Source of the DNA: Silene latifolia
Taxonomy: Eukaryota; Streptophyta; Magnoliopsida; Caryophyllales; Caryophyllaceae
DNA: 64,000 nt
NCBI RefSeq assembly: GCF_048544455.1
Contig: NC_133526.1
Span: 6,650,001 to 6,714,000, forward strand
Direction: 5' to 3'
This document shows, piece after piece, positions 1 to 13,022 of the stretch. The notes beneath the pieces were generated by a model. That model ran no database searches. It was not told the DNA's origin and saw only the letters and a program-made list of their open reading frames with translations. How positions within the stretch are numbered: position 1 is the first letter of the stretch; every line of letters begins with the position of its first letter. The position numbers and the translations under genes were made by a program.

Positions 1-215
1 ACCTTGATCCGCATTAAAAGATCTGATTTATATCCTTGGAGCATATAATTTCAACACTTCCATTAAGACATTTGATTTATAATCTGTTTGTCGACTAAGA
101 TATTTGATTTATAACCTGATTGACAAAATACAAGTTGAAGATTACACGGAAAACTAATAAAGTGCACGAAAGGGTATAAGACAATTTAGTACACTTTACA
201 AAATTTGTCAATCTA
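1..215. other. AT-rich non-coding edge
   Basis: No coding frame, RNA gene or repeat boundary is recognisable here. It ends where a Helitron-type 5' terminus begins. Confidence 0.5.
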
Positions 216-975
216 TCTATAAATATTATTAAAAGGCTAGATTAAAAATGTCACGTAGACAATGCCACATGGGATGAAAAAAAAGTCACGTACACAATAA
301 CAATGTGACTTGGCAAACTAATATGACATGGATTATCCAATTTATTATTATATTGAATTAATTTAAAATACTTATTTCCTTTAGAAATCCATCCATATTC
401 CATTAGCTTTAAATTTAATTAACTAAAAAAAACTACAATAAAAAAATACGCATTAATTATAAGTTAATAATTTCAAGATATTTCATATGGAGTAGTATTA
501 TATGTATTCGAAATAAATAAAAAAACTGAATACATAGGAAATTAAGAACGAAGATGAATAGATGAAGTTGAAAAAAAAATTGTATTGTCACTAATTCACT
601 ACTTATTTTTTTTTTGAAAGGCATTAATTCACTATTGTATTTACTATAACTTTGTTATATATAGAAGATGTTTTACAGAACTACTTAATCGAAAAATGAG
701 TATTAAAGATCATATAAAATATTTTCTTAGGAAAATATAAATATATGAAAAATAAAATATTTATTTAATTTAAGTAATTTACAAACAAATTCTGTAAATA
801 CTTAAGTGAAATTAAACACTAATAATAGAATTTTAAAAGGGTAATAATACCGTGTATTTAGTTCATGAAATTATTTCACGTAAAGAGTAAGGTTTTGGAA
901 AATATAAAATATATAGAAAAGAAAATATTTATTTAATTTAAGTAGTTTACAAACAAATTCTGTAAATAAAGTAAA

Positions 976-3177
976 TCTATACAATATAGTTAAAATGTTA
1001 GATTAAAGCATTTAATTTAATTTCACATGGCATTAGCATTTAATATTTTATACCCCATTAATTTCTATTAATTTTTATTGATTATTTAATTATTTATTAA
1101 TTATTATTAGATTATTGGTTATTTGATATAATTCTTATAAAAAAATGAATGATTACTAAAAGTCCTTACAAAAATGTCATTACATATTGTGTAACATACA
1201 AATAAAGAAAATAAAAAAACGTCATTAATATTCTTAAATTAAATGTATATATTTAAGATTTGATGAGCTAAAAAAACAAAAAAAGATGTAACTTACCAAA
1301 ATTCACATAAAAGTTTCATAATTTACAATTATATTTTACATTTTAATTGAAATTTTTGGAAGGAACATAGATGTTAGTGAATCGGTTAAATTTTTTCATA
1401 TTAACACAGCTCATAAAATTAAAGTATACATTTATTTATCTCTTTAAAATCTATATAATAAATAGTATAAAAAGGCTAACATTGAGTACATTTTTAAATG
1501 ACATGTGATATAACCACATGATTTTAAGAAGTCATATTACAAGTCTCATCATCATAATTATTTTCTTTTTTTCCCCTTAATATTTATTCTTACAATTACA
1601 ATATTAGAAAAAAAATTAAAGAAGACAATAAACTTTTTATCTTCTTCCACTTTAATACTTTATTCAATTCACCACAAGCATTTAACCATACCTTTCATCT
1701 TCTTTCTCCATAACTCATTTCTCAAGTTTCATTATAATGATTCATATTTTTAGTTTACCTTAAAACTTTTGATGATATTATGACTTCTTAATTACTTTTT
1801 TTTTTTCTTGAGATGATAATGTTTATTCCATGGGCACAACAATAGACATGCATTTTTATTATAATTTTTTATCAACCTACAACTCATTCGTTTTTTACTC
1901 ATGTTCTCTTTTCCATGATAAGATTTTACTATATTGGTCAAACTCATTTGATAATATTTTAAATATACTCGGTATATCTTATGCAATTTTGTATTTCGTG
2001 TACAATTGATTTTGGCATAATACTAATTTGTACAATTGATTGAATTTTCAAGAGCATGACATACTTGGAGATCAATACGTGCAAATGACAATCGACAAGT
2101 ATGTGGATTTTTTAAGAGGTAGCATGATGTTTCTCATTTTTTTCTTGGAATTTCCTTTCTTTTTTGGGAGATTTTCCTATTTTAATTATTAATACATGAC
2201 AATCGGTGAGTACAGAACACAATTTAAGAATTATCAATTTTTTTATTTCATATATTAATTTAATATCAGTTAACACGATAGTTGATGTTGGAGGATGTGT
2301 TCATATGGATGATCAAATCTGAAGCTCTTGAATGGAGTAATCACCATATTAAGGATGTATTTTTATGTCGTTGATCATTTTAATTGATATTAGCCTATCT
2401 ATTTTTGTTCCAATAATTATGCTAAGGTTTTTAGCCTATTAGTTATTCTTGGCCTTTTAGTAGTAGTGATAGTATCGACACAACATTGACGGATAATTCT
2501 TACAAGAGAAAAAAAACCATCAAATGATAATTAAATTTGAAATGGAGAGACACGTATTCAATGTATTCAATTACTATATTAGTCTTACTTCATTCACTTT
2601 GTTAGGCTATTTTTCTTTTAGCTATTGAAGGAGAAAAACTTGACCGCCTTTGGCAAATTGGCGGCTAAGAAATTCCTCAATCTCCGGAGCACCAATATCT
2701 TGAAGTTACATAATACATAACCCATGTATAAGTATTAATCATTGATTTCTATATAAATAACGTATATCTATATACATGTAATTAGACTATTTAATTTGAG
2801 TATGATGAATTGAGAAAGCAAATCATTACTGAATTTACGAGTTAGCATAAAAAAACTCTCTATTAAATGTCTAAATCACATTAATTTACTAGGTTGTTAA
2901 TAGAGGAGAAGAAGAGTTACTCATGATTAGATTTTTTTTTGTATCTTTTACAAATACCCACATTTTAACGACAAATACAATGCCTCTATTCCCCACTAAT
3001 CTCATACGAAGTATTATTATTGTTTATATTACCATGTTGTTATGTTCAATCTCATAATTTACATCCTATTTTATCGTCTGCAATGTTTTCAAATCAAAAT
3101 ATATTTTATACAAGTAGTATTAATAAAAAAAGGAAATTTGTATAGGACCCGTGATTTTTCACGGGTTTCAAAACTAG
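976..3177 (+). mobile_element. Nested non-autonomous Helitron
   Basis: It starts TCTATACAATATAGTTAAAA after an A (976). It ends with the stem ACCCGTGA / TCACGGGT (3148-3165), a short AT spacer and CTAG at 3174-3177 followed by T. This is the textbook Helitron 3' end: hairpin, CTRR, insertion between A and T, no target duplication. The interior is AT-rich and I recognise no gene in it. A related 5' terminus lies inverted at 5249. Confidence 0.65.
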
Positions 3178-3316
3178 TTAATATTCAAAAGGTTGGAATA
3201 TATAATGTAACATGTCACTAATAATCCCCACTAAATCCCCACTAAACTAAAAGAATAAGAAAGTTCTAATATTTTCTCGCCTAAATGAATATTCTATATT
3301 TGGGCTTCATTATATC

Positions 3317-3991
3317 CAAGCTCGGCTCGGATGGGTGTACAACCTGTGCGTCCGCACAGAGCCTCCAAATCTGGGGGCCCAATTCTATTGCAAGTTTAAT
3401 TATTAAATAAAACAATACAGCTATATTCAGTATAATGCTAATAGTGTAGTGGTAGGAACATTTAACTTTTTCACGAAAGTCCCGCGCTCGATTCTTTCGG
3501 AAGTAGTTTTGCTTCTTTTTTAAATGAGGCCCCACCACTACTTTCCTGTTTTGTTTTTTTTTTCCCTCATTTCTACTTCAACTGGGCCCCTTTAATTTCC
3601 CTCTTTCTAATTTGCTATTCATAATAACATATACTTCCTACTTTCTTTTATACACAAACTTTTTAATTTAATATTAATATTTTACTTGAGCAAATATATA
3701 ATGGGTAAGTCCCGTGTAAGGTCGTTTACACTAATATGATTGTACAAGAGATTCAAACACAATTCTATTATTAATGGATAAAAGTGATTACTAAAAGATC
3801 TCATTTAACGATAAATGTTTAAAACCATTCTACACATCTATTTTTGCTACATAATATTACCCTCGTTTAATTTATTATCTTTGTTTTCCGCCAATAGTTA
3901 AAAAAATGCCTTCTAAATCTCAAAACGGCTCTGATTTGGGGCCTACTATGAAATCCCGCACAGGACCCCCAAAATCTCAGAGACGACCCTG
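3317..3991. mobile_element. Non-autonomous hAT element, 8-bp TSD ATTATATC
   Basis: The 8-bp direct repeat ATTATATC flanks it exactly (3309-3316 and 3992-3999). The ends are CAAGCTCGGCTC and, inverted, CAGGGTCGTCTC, a diverged hAT-type terminal repeat. Both subterminal parts contain GGGGGCCC-like tracts. There is no transposase. A stretch near 3436-3502 has weak matches to Pol III A and B boxes. Upstream sequence 3178-3308 is AT-rich with no gene. Confidence 0.8.
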
Positions 3992-4546
3992 ATTATATCT
4001 TATCTACAATTGGGCCAAACTGCTTAATTCCATATAATTTTATTCCATTTACACATTTATATGTCTACAACTGGGCCAATACTGATTAAATACATACAAT
4101 AACCAACCTACTTACAAGATAAGAGCATTCATATGTTGTTTTTACTTCTAAAACGAAAAAATTACGAAAAATTTATTTTTTACACATTAATTTAATACTA
4201 TCTATTTCTACTGTATACAATGTGAACATTTAAATTTTGGTTGTTTTTTTAATTTTTTTGGTTTAATAGATACATAAGTATATTTATTACAACACAGATA
4301 CAGACAAAATAGTTTCAACAATTGTATATATGGTAACAGTGTTGAACCTTCTTTTTTCTATCTCTTAATATAAAACATTACTAATATTAAGTTTTATTCT
4401 ACACTTAAATTTCAAATGGAGTTAAAATAAGTTAAATATAATTAAATAATTGTTAAATTCTCTAATGTCCTTATCTAAAAAAATCGCGTGTGCGCGGGAT
4501 TTATACTAGTTAGAGATTCATACTATAATTTGATATTGCGCATACA

Positions 4547-4575
4547 TCATAATAATAATAATAATAATAATAATA
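4547..4575. repeat. (AAT)n microsatellite
   Basis: About nine consecutive ATA/AAT triplets. The surrounding 4510-5249 is AT-rich and shows no gene. Confidence 0.8.
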
Positions 4576-5249
4576 AAAGGAAAACTCGATGAAAATGAAA
4601 AATATATTCAAGTCAAAAGATAACTGCAAAGTTTCATAACCATTATTTCCAGATTTCATGCAATATTTTTGATATGTGAGCATGTCATCCTCCAACAGTT
4701 CTAATACAAACACAAAAAAAAAAAAAGATTCTAACAATTAATTAATTTAAAACATAATAAGAATAAAAAAGTTAAATAATTCAATTGGTTATATATGCAT
4801 AATTTACCTACCAATTTTTTGGATAAAAATGAAAAATAGGATTGTTGTAATATTTATATAAGGAAATTTTTGTAATTAATTGCAATAATTTATTTGAGAG
4901 AAGAAGAATGTTGTGTGAACTAAGGGGGAGATAAAACATTATGCTGAAATAAATACAAAGTATAATAATTGTGAGGAAAAACCAAAAGACCATCTATTAA
5001 AAAAATAAAAAAAAATAAATAGTTTGTATTAATTTGTTTTTTGTGTTTCCCACTAATATTTTTTATTTTGTTCATATTTTATAAGCATGTAACACATGGT
5101 ATTTAGAGATTACTTTTAGTTAGATAATTACTTACTTTTAGTTAGATAATTAAGTAACTAATATAATTGAATTATTATTAACCAATAGAAAAATTGCACG
5201 TGGATTAAAATTAAATGCTTTAAGTAGGCTTTTAACTATATTATATAGA

Positions 5250-6305
5250 TGAAATGTAAAGAAAAATAACATAAAATGTGGCACTTAAAATTGTTTAACA
5301 TGACACACGTCAAATAATAAACTACTCATCTTGCTTTTTTATTATATTGTATAGATACTAATAGTTAAGTCATTTATCATACTAAATTTTGAAAAGATAA
5401 TTAATTTGGATTAAATTTTAAAGGTTAATTAAACAATAAAAGTGGAAAGGAGATCTCTGATTTAAATTATCCTTTACGTGATATAATTTCATGAACTAAA
5501 TACATGGTATTACTACCCTTTTAAAATTCTATTATTAGTGTTTAATTTATTTATGTATTTACATAATTTGTTTGTAAATTGTTTAAATTAAATAAATATT
5601 TTTTTTTTCCATATATTTTATATTTTCCAAAATCTTATCCTTTACGTGGAATAATTTCATGAACTAAATATGCGGTATTACTACCTTTTTTAAAATTCTA
5701 TTATTAGTGTTTAATTTCATTTAAGTATTTACAGAATTTGTTTGTAAATTACTTAAATTAAATACATATTTTTTTCTATATATTATATATTTTCCTAAGA
5801 AAATATTTTATATGATATTTAATACTCATTTGTTAATTAATTAGTTCTGTAAAACATCTTTTATATACAATAAAGTTATAATAACAACAATAGTGAATTA
5901 GTGCCTTTAAAAAAATAGTGAATTAGTAACAAATCTGACAATACAAAAAAAAAAATGTTTTCAACTTCATTTATTTTTCTTCATTCTTAATTTCTTATGC
6001 ATTCAGGTTTTTTATTTTGAATACATATAATACTAATCAATATGAAATTTCTTGAAATTATTAACTTATAGTTAATGCGTATTTTCTTATTGTAGTTTTT
6101 TTGAGTTAATTAAGTATAAAGCTAATGGAATATGGATGGATTAGGAAATAAGTGAATTGAATTAATGCAATATAATAATAAATTGATAATTCATGTCATA
6201 TTAGTTTGCCAAGTCACATTGTTATTGTGTACGTGGCTTTTTTTTATCTCATGTGGCATTGTCTACGTGGCATTTTAGGTTAGCCTTTTAATAATATTTT
6301 ATAGA
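5250..6305 (-). mobile_element. Helitron 5'-terminal fragment, - strand
   Basis: Read on the minus strand, a Helitron 5' end (TCTATAAAATATTATTAAAA) begins at 6305. Two further 5'-terminus-like sequences of the same orientation lie at about 5355 (TCTATACAATATAATAAAAA) and 5249 (TCTATATAATATAGTTAAAA). The body matches 216-960 inverted. No hairpin/CTAG end in this orientation was found to its left, so the element is truncated or rearranged. It interrupts LINE-type coding that resumes at 6306. Confidence 0.6.
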
Positions 6306-6649
6306 TGCCGTTAATGCCATTTTGAAGACGGACCCCTCTCGTGGTCCTTTTACTAACATCATTCTTGATTGTAAGGAACAATTATTAAATGTTCTCGCCT
6401 CATTTGAAGCTTGTTTTTGAGAAGAGATCGGCCAACAAAGTAGCAGATGCAATTGCTAAATATTCCATCAAATACTCTAGTTATTGTAATGGTCGGTTTA
6501 ATTGGGCTAATGTCATTTCTTTGTAATCGATTTGTGTAAGTTAAACTTTATTTTGGCATGTACGACCCTTAATCCCGATCCCCCTCCATAATGTACCTGA
6601 GCAGTTCCTTTTACTTATATGAGATGTTCCCTTTGTCCAAAAAAAAAAA
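6306..6649 (+). pseudogene. 3' end of a LINE: RNase-H tail plus poly(A)
   Basis: The translated sequence ends with the C-terminal part of the plant non-LTR retrotransposon RNase H domain. The motif KRSANKVADAIAKYS is the 'N-x-x-A-D/H-x-(L/I)-A' region that carries the last catalytic residue. One frameshift near 6415 separates an upstream segment (about 6306-6414, with TDPSRGPF) from this motif. The stop codon at about 6523 is followed by a ~115-nt 3' UTR and an A11 tract at 6639-6649, as in LINE 3' ends. The 5' part is cut off by the Helitron terminus at 6305. Family assignment is from motif recognition only. Confidence 0.65.
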
Positions 6650-7883
6650 CATGTTCGACCATATTTAAGAAAACCTCATACGAATAGTGTAACTGTGTAA
6701 ATGGTCTGAGCTGACACCAAATGCGGCAAGGATCAATGTTAAAGCACCCAACACTGTCAAAGTATCCACTGGCCCACTGACATTGTAAAAGTTCGAATGG
6801 CTGGAAAAATCCGAACGGCCAGAAAATGAGGAAAGCTTGGAAGGAGGAGTACACCCACTGTCGTTGGTATTTTTGGAGAGGCTTCATGAGAGCGACCACT
6901 GAAAATCAGAGGAAATAAATTGTGTTAGAGGCTAACCTGAATCATCGTCTAAACAACTATCATCTCTATCACATTATAGAATAGACACAACTTTAACAGG
7001 AGGGCATGATAGTAACTGCCTTGCCAATGAGTGTACAACGTGAGGGCAAAGTTCAAACGATATCGAGAGTCAAGACATGTACATGATCAATGCATACAAA
7101 ATACTATTAGGCAAATGATAAAAAGTGTCGTGGGGGCTTGTTAAGCCAATGAAATAAGACTTTTGTATCAGAAACAACTTCCTAATAAATAGAAATATTA
7201 TCTCAACAAATCCTTATCTCTTTCCATTTAAAATCTTCCCACTTATATTTCTCTACGGTTGCACTACATATTTTTCGTCATTAAAACCAACATAAGTCCT
7301 TTTAATTTGTATATCCTTTATCAGTGTTTGTGAATTTCAATTTTCATAGATTCATAGCAAACACTAAGAACGCCCAAAGCACTAGTATGATCATTTTTTC
7401 GAAAGAGTTGATCACCAATACGCTTCTATGGTGTCATTTAGGTCGGACTCGACCGCGAAGCCAATGACTGGACATAGAAAACTCACCCCCTATTTAAATT
7501 CTTCACGGGAAAAAAAAACTTATTGGCTTGAAATGCAAACTGAGATATATCCGGTCAAAGTCGTGGTGTTGGATACATATAGGAAAGTAGACTAGTCAGA
7601 TATGTTGGTATTGGCAAATAAGTACATGTGGTGGTTGGTAATTTCAGGGTACTCGGAGTAGGGATACGGTGACAGTCTTGGTGGAGTAGCTGGGCAGCGA
7701 TGCGGTGGTATGTTTATGACTATGGAGAATGATGATGGACAATGGACGATGGTAGTGGTGATAGGGTGGTTCAAGATGGTGGTGGCTTAGTTCTGTAACT
7801 TTGAGTTGAGGTTATGCAGGAGATGGACAAAAAAAATCGATTGTTTCATTTTATCACATCCATATGACCATATAATGTCTTAA
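6650..7883. other. Unassigned; possible gene-fragment remnant on - strand
   Basis: No recognisable gene. On the minus strand, about 6890-6690 can be read as a serine-rich segment followed by a hydrophobic stretch (DTLTVLGALTLILAAFGV). It is preceded by a plausible acceptor (TTTTCAG) and, ~60 bp further upstream, a donor-like GATTCAG/GTTAGC. This could be a captured or relic exon, but I recognise no family. From 6950 to 7883 I see nothing. Confidence 0.25.
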
Positions 7884-9013
7884 CTAGTTTTGTGAACCGT
7901 GCAATGCACGGGTTTTATCAAGACGCTTCCTTAAAACTTTATTCTGATACGAAAATTTAATGAAGGGGAAGGAAAATAAAGACCAATTTTTTCAACTATA
8001 AATAAAAGATTTTAAGATAAAATGTAAAATGGTTGACACATATTGTGAAATAATTCATGTTGTGGTAGGATTTAAAATAGGGAAGAATTTAGTTTGAGAA
8101 GTAGGTAGTTAATACAGAGTATAATCCTTCTTAAAACTTATTCATGCATATGTTTGTTTAAAGTGGGTTGCGAAATCGAAATGTACTTTTTGTTAGTAAG
8201 TCAACGTGTAGTTAATGTGATGACATTATAAACAAAAAAGGAACACATAGTTTTATTTACGTGAAAATTCTTATGTTAATGACAAAGTATGCAAACTTAA
8301 ATTCATTTTGGTGGACTATCTTGTAAATTTGAGTTGTATTACAGTTATAATCTACATAACATTATAAACATAATGATGTAACTTGTTGCCTCAAGTCATT
8401 CATAATCATTTTTCATTGTATTTAATTACTTTGTAGGGTAACAACCGAATATTCTACATCACGTTTCAAATAAAAAAATTGTTGTGACTAATCACATACT
8501 TCAAATCTGTCGGAATCTTGAAACAGGACGAATTTGTCTTAGCAATGTAAATCAAACTACTTAATGAATGCACAACATCTTCCATATTGGCTTGTTCAAT
8601 TACATAATCTATATGTACTACCTGTATGTCAACAAAAAATTACATGTAAGCAAATTAACCAGCAGATTACAAATACTAATCACGTGATTTAGAGATTAGC
8701 AAGGAAGGAACCAGAGTTGATGATTTGACTTCATAACTATGAAGTTGAACTTTTTTATTTTACGCAAAACTTAAATATTAATTTTTTAAACTTGTAGCTT
8801 TATACTATGAAAATTATGAACAATCAGGAGAAATCAACATGCAAACAATTTAAAAAGTTTAAACTTTAGTAGCAATGTAGCGCATTTGAGATCCAAAATT
8901 TATATGAAATTAAACAAGATTTTGAATGCACAATAAAACGGAGGCGGATGGAATTTTTGTCTTCAATGTACATTTCACAAGACCCGTGGAGAATTAAGGA
9001 TGAGTGATATAAA

Positions 9014-10362
9014 ATGTGTTTGACTTTAGAAAGTTATAATATTAATTTTATATTTGTTTGATTCTTTTATTTTTCTATGAGGAGGTATTTATACAAACTC
9101 AGTGGGCAACTGAAAAGTCACCACTAATACATTTAATTATGCAAATTCATTATATCATAATTTCACTAATAAACTTAATTATGATAATTCATTGTGTCAT
9201 AATTTATACATACCAACTCATAGTCTCTTACTATCCTAATAAAATACAATGAAAAATAAAATAAAATGTGGCACTTGAAATTGCTTAACATGACACTCAT
9301 CAAATAATAAACTACCCATCTTGCCTTTTTATTATATTGTATTGATACTAATAGTTAAGTCATTTATGATACTAAATTTTGAAAAAACAATTAATTTAGA
9401 ATAAATCTTAAAGGATAATTAACAATAAAAGTGGAATGGAGAAGGTCTCATTTAAATTCACCATGAACACAAAATTATAAATATAATTATTTTAGTTTTA
9501 CTTACTAAATATATTGCTAAACAATGCAATTTGATTTTTTTTTTACAAAACCTTATCCTTTACGTAAAATAATTTCATGAACTAAATACAAGGTATTACT
9601 ATCATTTTAAAATTGTATTATTAGTGATTTACTTAAGTATTTATAGAATTTATTTGTAAATTACTTAAATTAAATAAATATTTTCTTTTCCATATATTTT
9701 TGATATTTTCCAAAACCTTATCCTTTACGTGAAATAATTTCATGAACTAAATACACGGTATTACTACTATTTTAAAATTCTATTATTAGTGTTTAATTTC
9801 ACTTAAGTATTTACAGAATTTTTTTGTAAATTACTTAAATTAAATAAATTTTTTTTTTTCATATATTTTATATTTTCCTAAGAAAATATTTTATATGATC
9901 TTTAATACTCATTTGTAGATTAATTAGTTCGGTAAAATATCTTCTATATACAACAAAGTTATAGTAAAAACAATAGTGAATTAGTGCCTTTAAAAAAAGT
10001 TGTGAATTAGTGACAATACATTTTTTTTTCAACTTTATTTATTCTTCTTCGTTCTTAATTTCTTATGTATTCATTTTTTTTATTTCGAATACATATAATA
10101 CTACTCTATATGAAATATCTTGAAATTATTAACTTATAGTTAATGCATATTTTTTTATTGTAGTTTTTTTTAGTTAATTAAGTTTAAAGCTAATGGAATA
10201 TGGATGGATTTTTAAAGGAAATAAGTAAATTAAATTAATGCAATATAATAATAAATTAATAATCAATGTCATATTAGTTTGCCAAGTCACATTGTTATTG
10301 TGTACGTGACTATTTTTCGTCCTTTGTGGCATTGTCTACGTGACATTTTTAGGCTACCTTTT
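9014..10362 (-). repeat. Tandem unit 1 of Helitron 5' region (1349 bp)
   Basis: It begins ATGTGTTTGACTTTA, as do units 2 (10363) and 3 (19476). It ends at CTACCTTTT, lacking the last ~16 bp that carry the true 5' terminus in unit 3. It includes the internal inverted 'TCAATACAATATAATAAAAA' pseudo-terminus. Confidence 0.85.
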
Positions 10363-10597
10363 ATGTGTTTGACTTTAAAAGTTATAATATTAATTTTATA
10401 TTTGTTTGGTTTCTTTTATTTTTCTATGAGGAGGTATTTATACAAACTCAGCGAGCAACTGAAAAGTCACTACTAATACATTTAATTATGCAAATTCATT
10501 ATATCATAATTTCACTAATAAACTTAATTATGATAATTCATTGTGTCATAATTTATACATACCAACTCATAGTCTCTTACTATCCTAATAGAATGCA

Positions 10598-10926
10598 CAC
10601 TACTATAAATACAGACAACCACAACGGCCCTTTAACAACGCTTATTCACGAAAATCATCAAAACACGTTGTAGAATTTATTCCGCGAATTTTACCAAACT
10701 TAATGACAACGGTTATGTGTTGTTAACCGTTGTTATTTCTTTTAACAACGGGTCATACTTAAACAACCGTTGTTAATAAAAAAACTAATAACAACGGTTA
10801 AATTTTAACCGTTGTTAATGGTTTGGCGCCAAATTAGTGAAAAGTAATCACAACGGTTATATTAGAACCCGTTTTTAATACGTTTTAACAACGGTTGTAG
10901 ACTCAATAACCGTTGTTATTAATATT
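10598..10926. repeat. Left TIR and subterminal array of CACTA 1
   Basis: After the 17-bp TIR there are roughly a dozen copies of (A)ACAACGG and CCGTTGTT(A) in both orientations. Such arrays are the transposase-binding sites in this superfamily. Confidence 0.85.
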
Positions 10927-11268
10927 ATGAAAATCTTAAGAACAACATATTGCTTTATTCTCGCTATACGCTACAAACACAAACACAAGCTAATCTTCGC
11001 TACTATATCATCCTTCATTCCTCCCTGATCGTCTCTCTGTCTTCATCTCCGTCACTGTTGTCACGTCTTCTCTCCCCCATCGCGCGTGTTTATCAATCAG
11101 GTATATATATGTTTCTTAGCAACGCTTATTATAACTAGATATAGGATTTTTTGGGTTATTATCTAATTTGTTGATAATTTAGCTTAATTGCTTTCCTGAA
11201 TTTCGTTTATTTGTTTGCCTATTATTGTATTTTCTGAATTAGTTGCCTATTATTACGAATGTAGAATA

Positions 11269-12711
11269 ATGACTCGAACTTGGATGATTGATGCAAATAT
11301 GAGTGACCGCACCTACAAGGATGGTTTAGCTGAATTTTATGAATTCGTTTCGAACAATTTGAAAGGTTCTTCTAGTATTGCATGTCCTTGTGAAAGATGT
11401 GGTAATATTAGCTATATGGCTTTTCCGGACGTTAAAATACACCTAGAAAAGTGGAGATTTAGTCGATCCTATACACTTTGGATTTTTCATGGGGAATCAT
11501 TAGAGGAAGAGAATAACTCTGAAGAAGATGATGTTGAGGTACACGAAAGTCTACAAGGACTATACATCTAATCGGTATCGTCCGGAAGGTTGTATTGCTG
11601 AACGCGCTATTTTAGACGAAGCTCTTTCATATTGTTACGCTCATCTCTCCCCGAGGAGTTGATTGGCGTTCTAAGAATCGTCATAGTGACGGGATGACCT
11701 AAAAGGTATTAGGGGTCGGGTTGAAAAAATTGTGACACGTGAAATGTTGCATTTAGCACACATGTATGTGCTAAACAACGAAGATGAGGTGCAACCTTAT
11801 ATTCAACAACACAAAGATGAGCTCAAATACGATCACCAAAACAAGACCGAGAAGTGGATTGCGAACAAGCATACGAAGACGTTTCCCAGTGGTTTAGGAA
11901 TATTGTCTTACGATTAATCTTGATCAAACTGGTGATGACATCTCTCCTAGGTTACTACGTCTTGGTTTAGGTCCAAATGCCGTAGTCACCTTTTACAACA
12001 GTTTTGCAATTAATGGATATACTTTTTACACCCGCGAGCAAGATGAGGTGAGCACAATGCAAAATAGTGGTGTGAGTTCCGAATTTGAGGCAATGCACTT
12101 TGCTACTTCAAAAGATAAAAAGCCTATTTGGGGAAAATGCCTTTATTATGGTGTTATTCAAGAAATATTGGTACTAGATTACATTGATTTCACAATGCCT
12201 TTGTTTCGATGTAATCAAGGTTGATAACAACATCCATTGTGTCCGAAAGGATAAGATGGGATTTACGTTGGTCAATCTGGGTAAGGTTGGCAATAATAAG
12301 GATGATCCTTTCATAATGGCATCCCAAGCTAAACAAGTGTTCTATGTCACCGATCCTATGGATAAGAAGTGGTCATTGTAATGCATGTCTATAAGGAAAA
12401 GAAGGAGTAGTCCATCCGATAATGATGATGATGATCGGGATGTCGTTTTTGAGGAATGGATCGGTCTACCACCGTATCTTATTTCGACGATGTTGACACC
12501 GATCACGAGGACACCGAAAGCATCTATATGCGTGATGACCATGGTGAAGGTATTTGGGTTAACGAAGAAACTATGACATCCAAGAAACGTCCCGATCCCG
12601 AGATAGTTCATCGGGACATGTACAAAGTATGCAAGCATCTTTGGTGTAAGTTATCTTATTTTCTTGATCTTATTATTAGATGTGGATCTTTGGTGTTGAA
12701 ATTGTTTGAAT
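11269..12711 (+). pseudogene. TNPD/TNP2-like CACTA transposase, internally deleted
   Basis: ATG at 11269 opens a ~100-residue piece matching the transposase-associated N-terminal domain of plant CACTA transposases. It has the WMID start, a CPCERCGN Cys motif and the TLWIFHGES ending, and stops at 11571. A piece with LAHMYVLNNEDEVQPYI (11732-11917) resembles the C-terminal part of the DUF4218 region. About 11935-12381 matches DUF4216: YNSFAINGYTFYT, QNSGV, then GFTLVNLGKVGN and DPFIMASQAKQVFYVTDP, with a frameshift near 12210. The catalytic Transposase_21 core is missing: only ~160 bp separate the first two pieces. Nothing here can supply transposase. Family calls are from motif recognition. 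Confidence 0.8.
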
Positions 12712-12784
12712 AATATTGCGGTATGTATTGTTACAGTTTGGTCAGAATGGAATTACTGATAATTTTTTAAAAAAAGAGGTTCAA

Positions 12785-13022
12785 CAATAACAACGGGTAT
12801 ATTTAAATTACCCGTTGTTAATACTTTCAACAACGGGTGTAGTACCTCTACCCGTTGTCAATTATTTTTTTGACATATTTCATTTTGGCGCAAATTTGGT
12901 GAAACTATATTACAACGGGTATATTTTAACCGTTGTAATAAAGTTTTGACAAATGATTGACTTTTATTGACCCGTTGTTATTAACATATAACAACGGTTA
13001 CGCTGAGAACCCGTTGTTAATA
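12785..13022. repeat. Internal CCGTTGTT/AACAACGG array
   Basis: Eight or more copies of ACAACGG(G) and (A)CCCGTTGTT are spaced 15-50 bp apart, like the two terminal arrays but in the centre of the element, between its two coding blocks. It suggests that the element arose by fusion of two related CACTA copies. Confidence 0.8.

Larger units (their letters stand above)
216..4509 (+). mobile_element. Composite Helitron-like region, + strand
   Basis: A Helitron-type 5' terminus (TCTATAAATATTATTAAAAG) starts at 216 after an A. A Helitron-type 3' terminus, a short GC-rich hairpin then CTAG followed by T, ends at 4509. No Rep/helicase coding is visible, so this is non-autonomous. The first ~750 bp recur inverted at 5250-6305 and in 9014-20850, and in the same orientation at 52081. 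A second Helitron (976-3177) and a hAT element (3317-3991) lie inside. Pairing 216 with 4509 is inference from nesting order. Confidence 0.55.

Noticed and set aside
3433..3502. tRNA-like A/B-box sequence (GTAGTGGTAGG ... GCGCTCGATTC)
   Set aside because: Stems do not form a cloverleaf and no tail or TSD is seen; it lies inside a hAT element, so only a weak resemblance.
6615..6899. 94-codon open frame on the minus strand as a gene
   Set aside because: It starts and ends in non-coding sequence and crosses the poly(A) of the LINE fragment; another frame of the same strand looks more protein-like. No family recognised.
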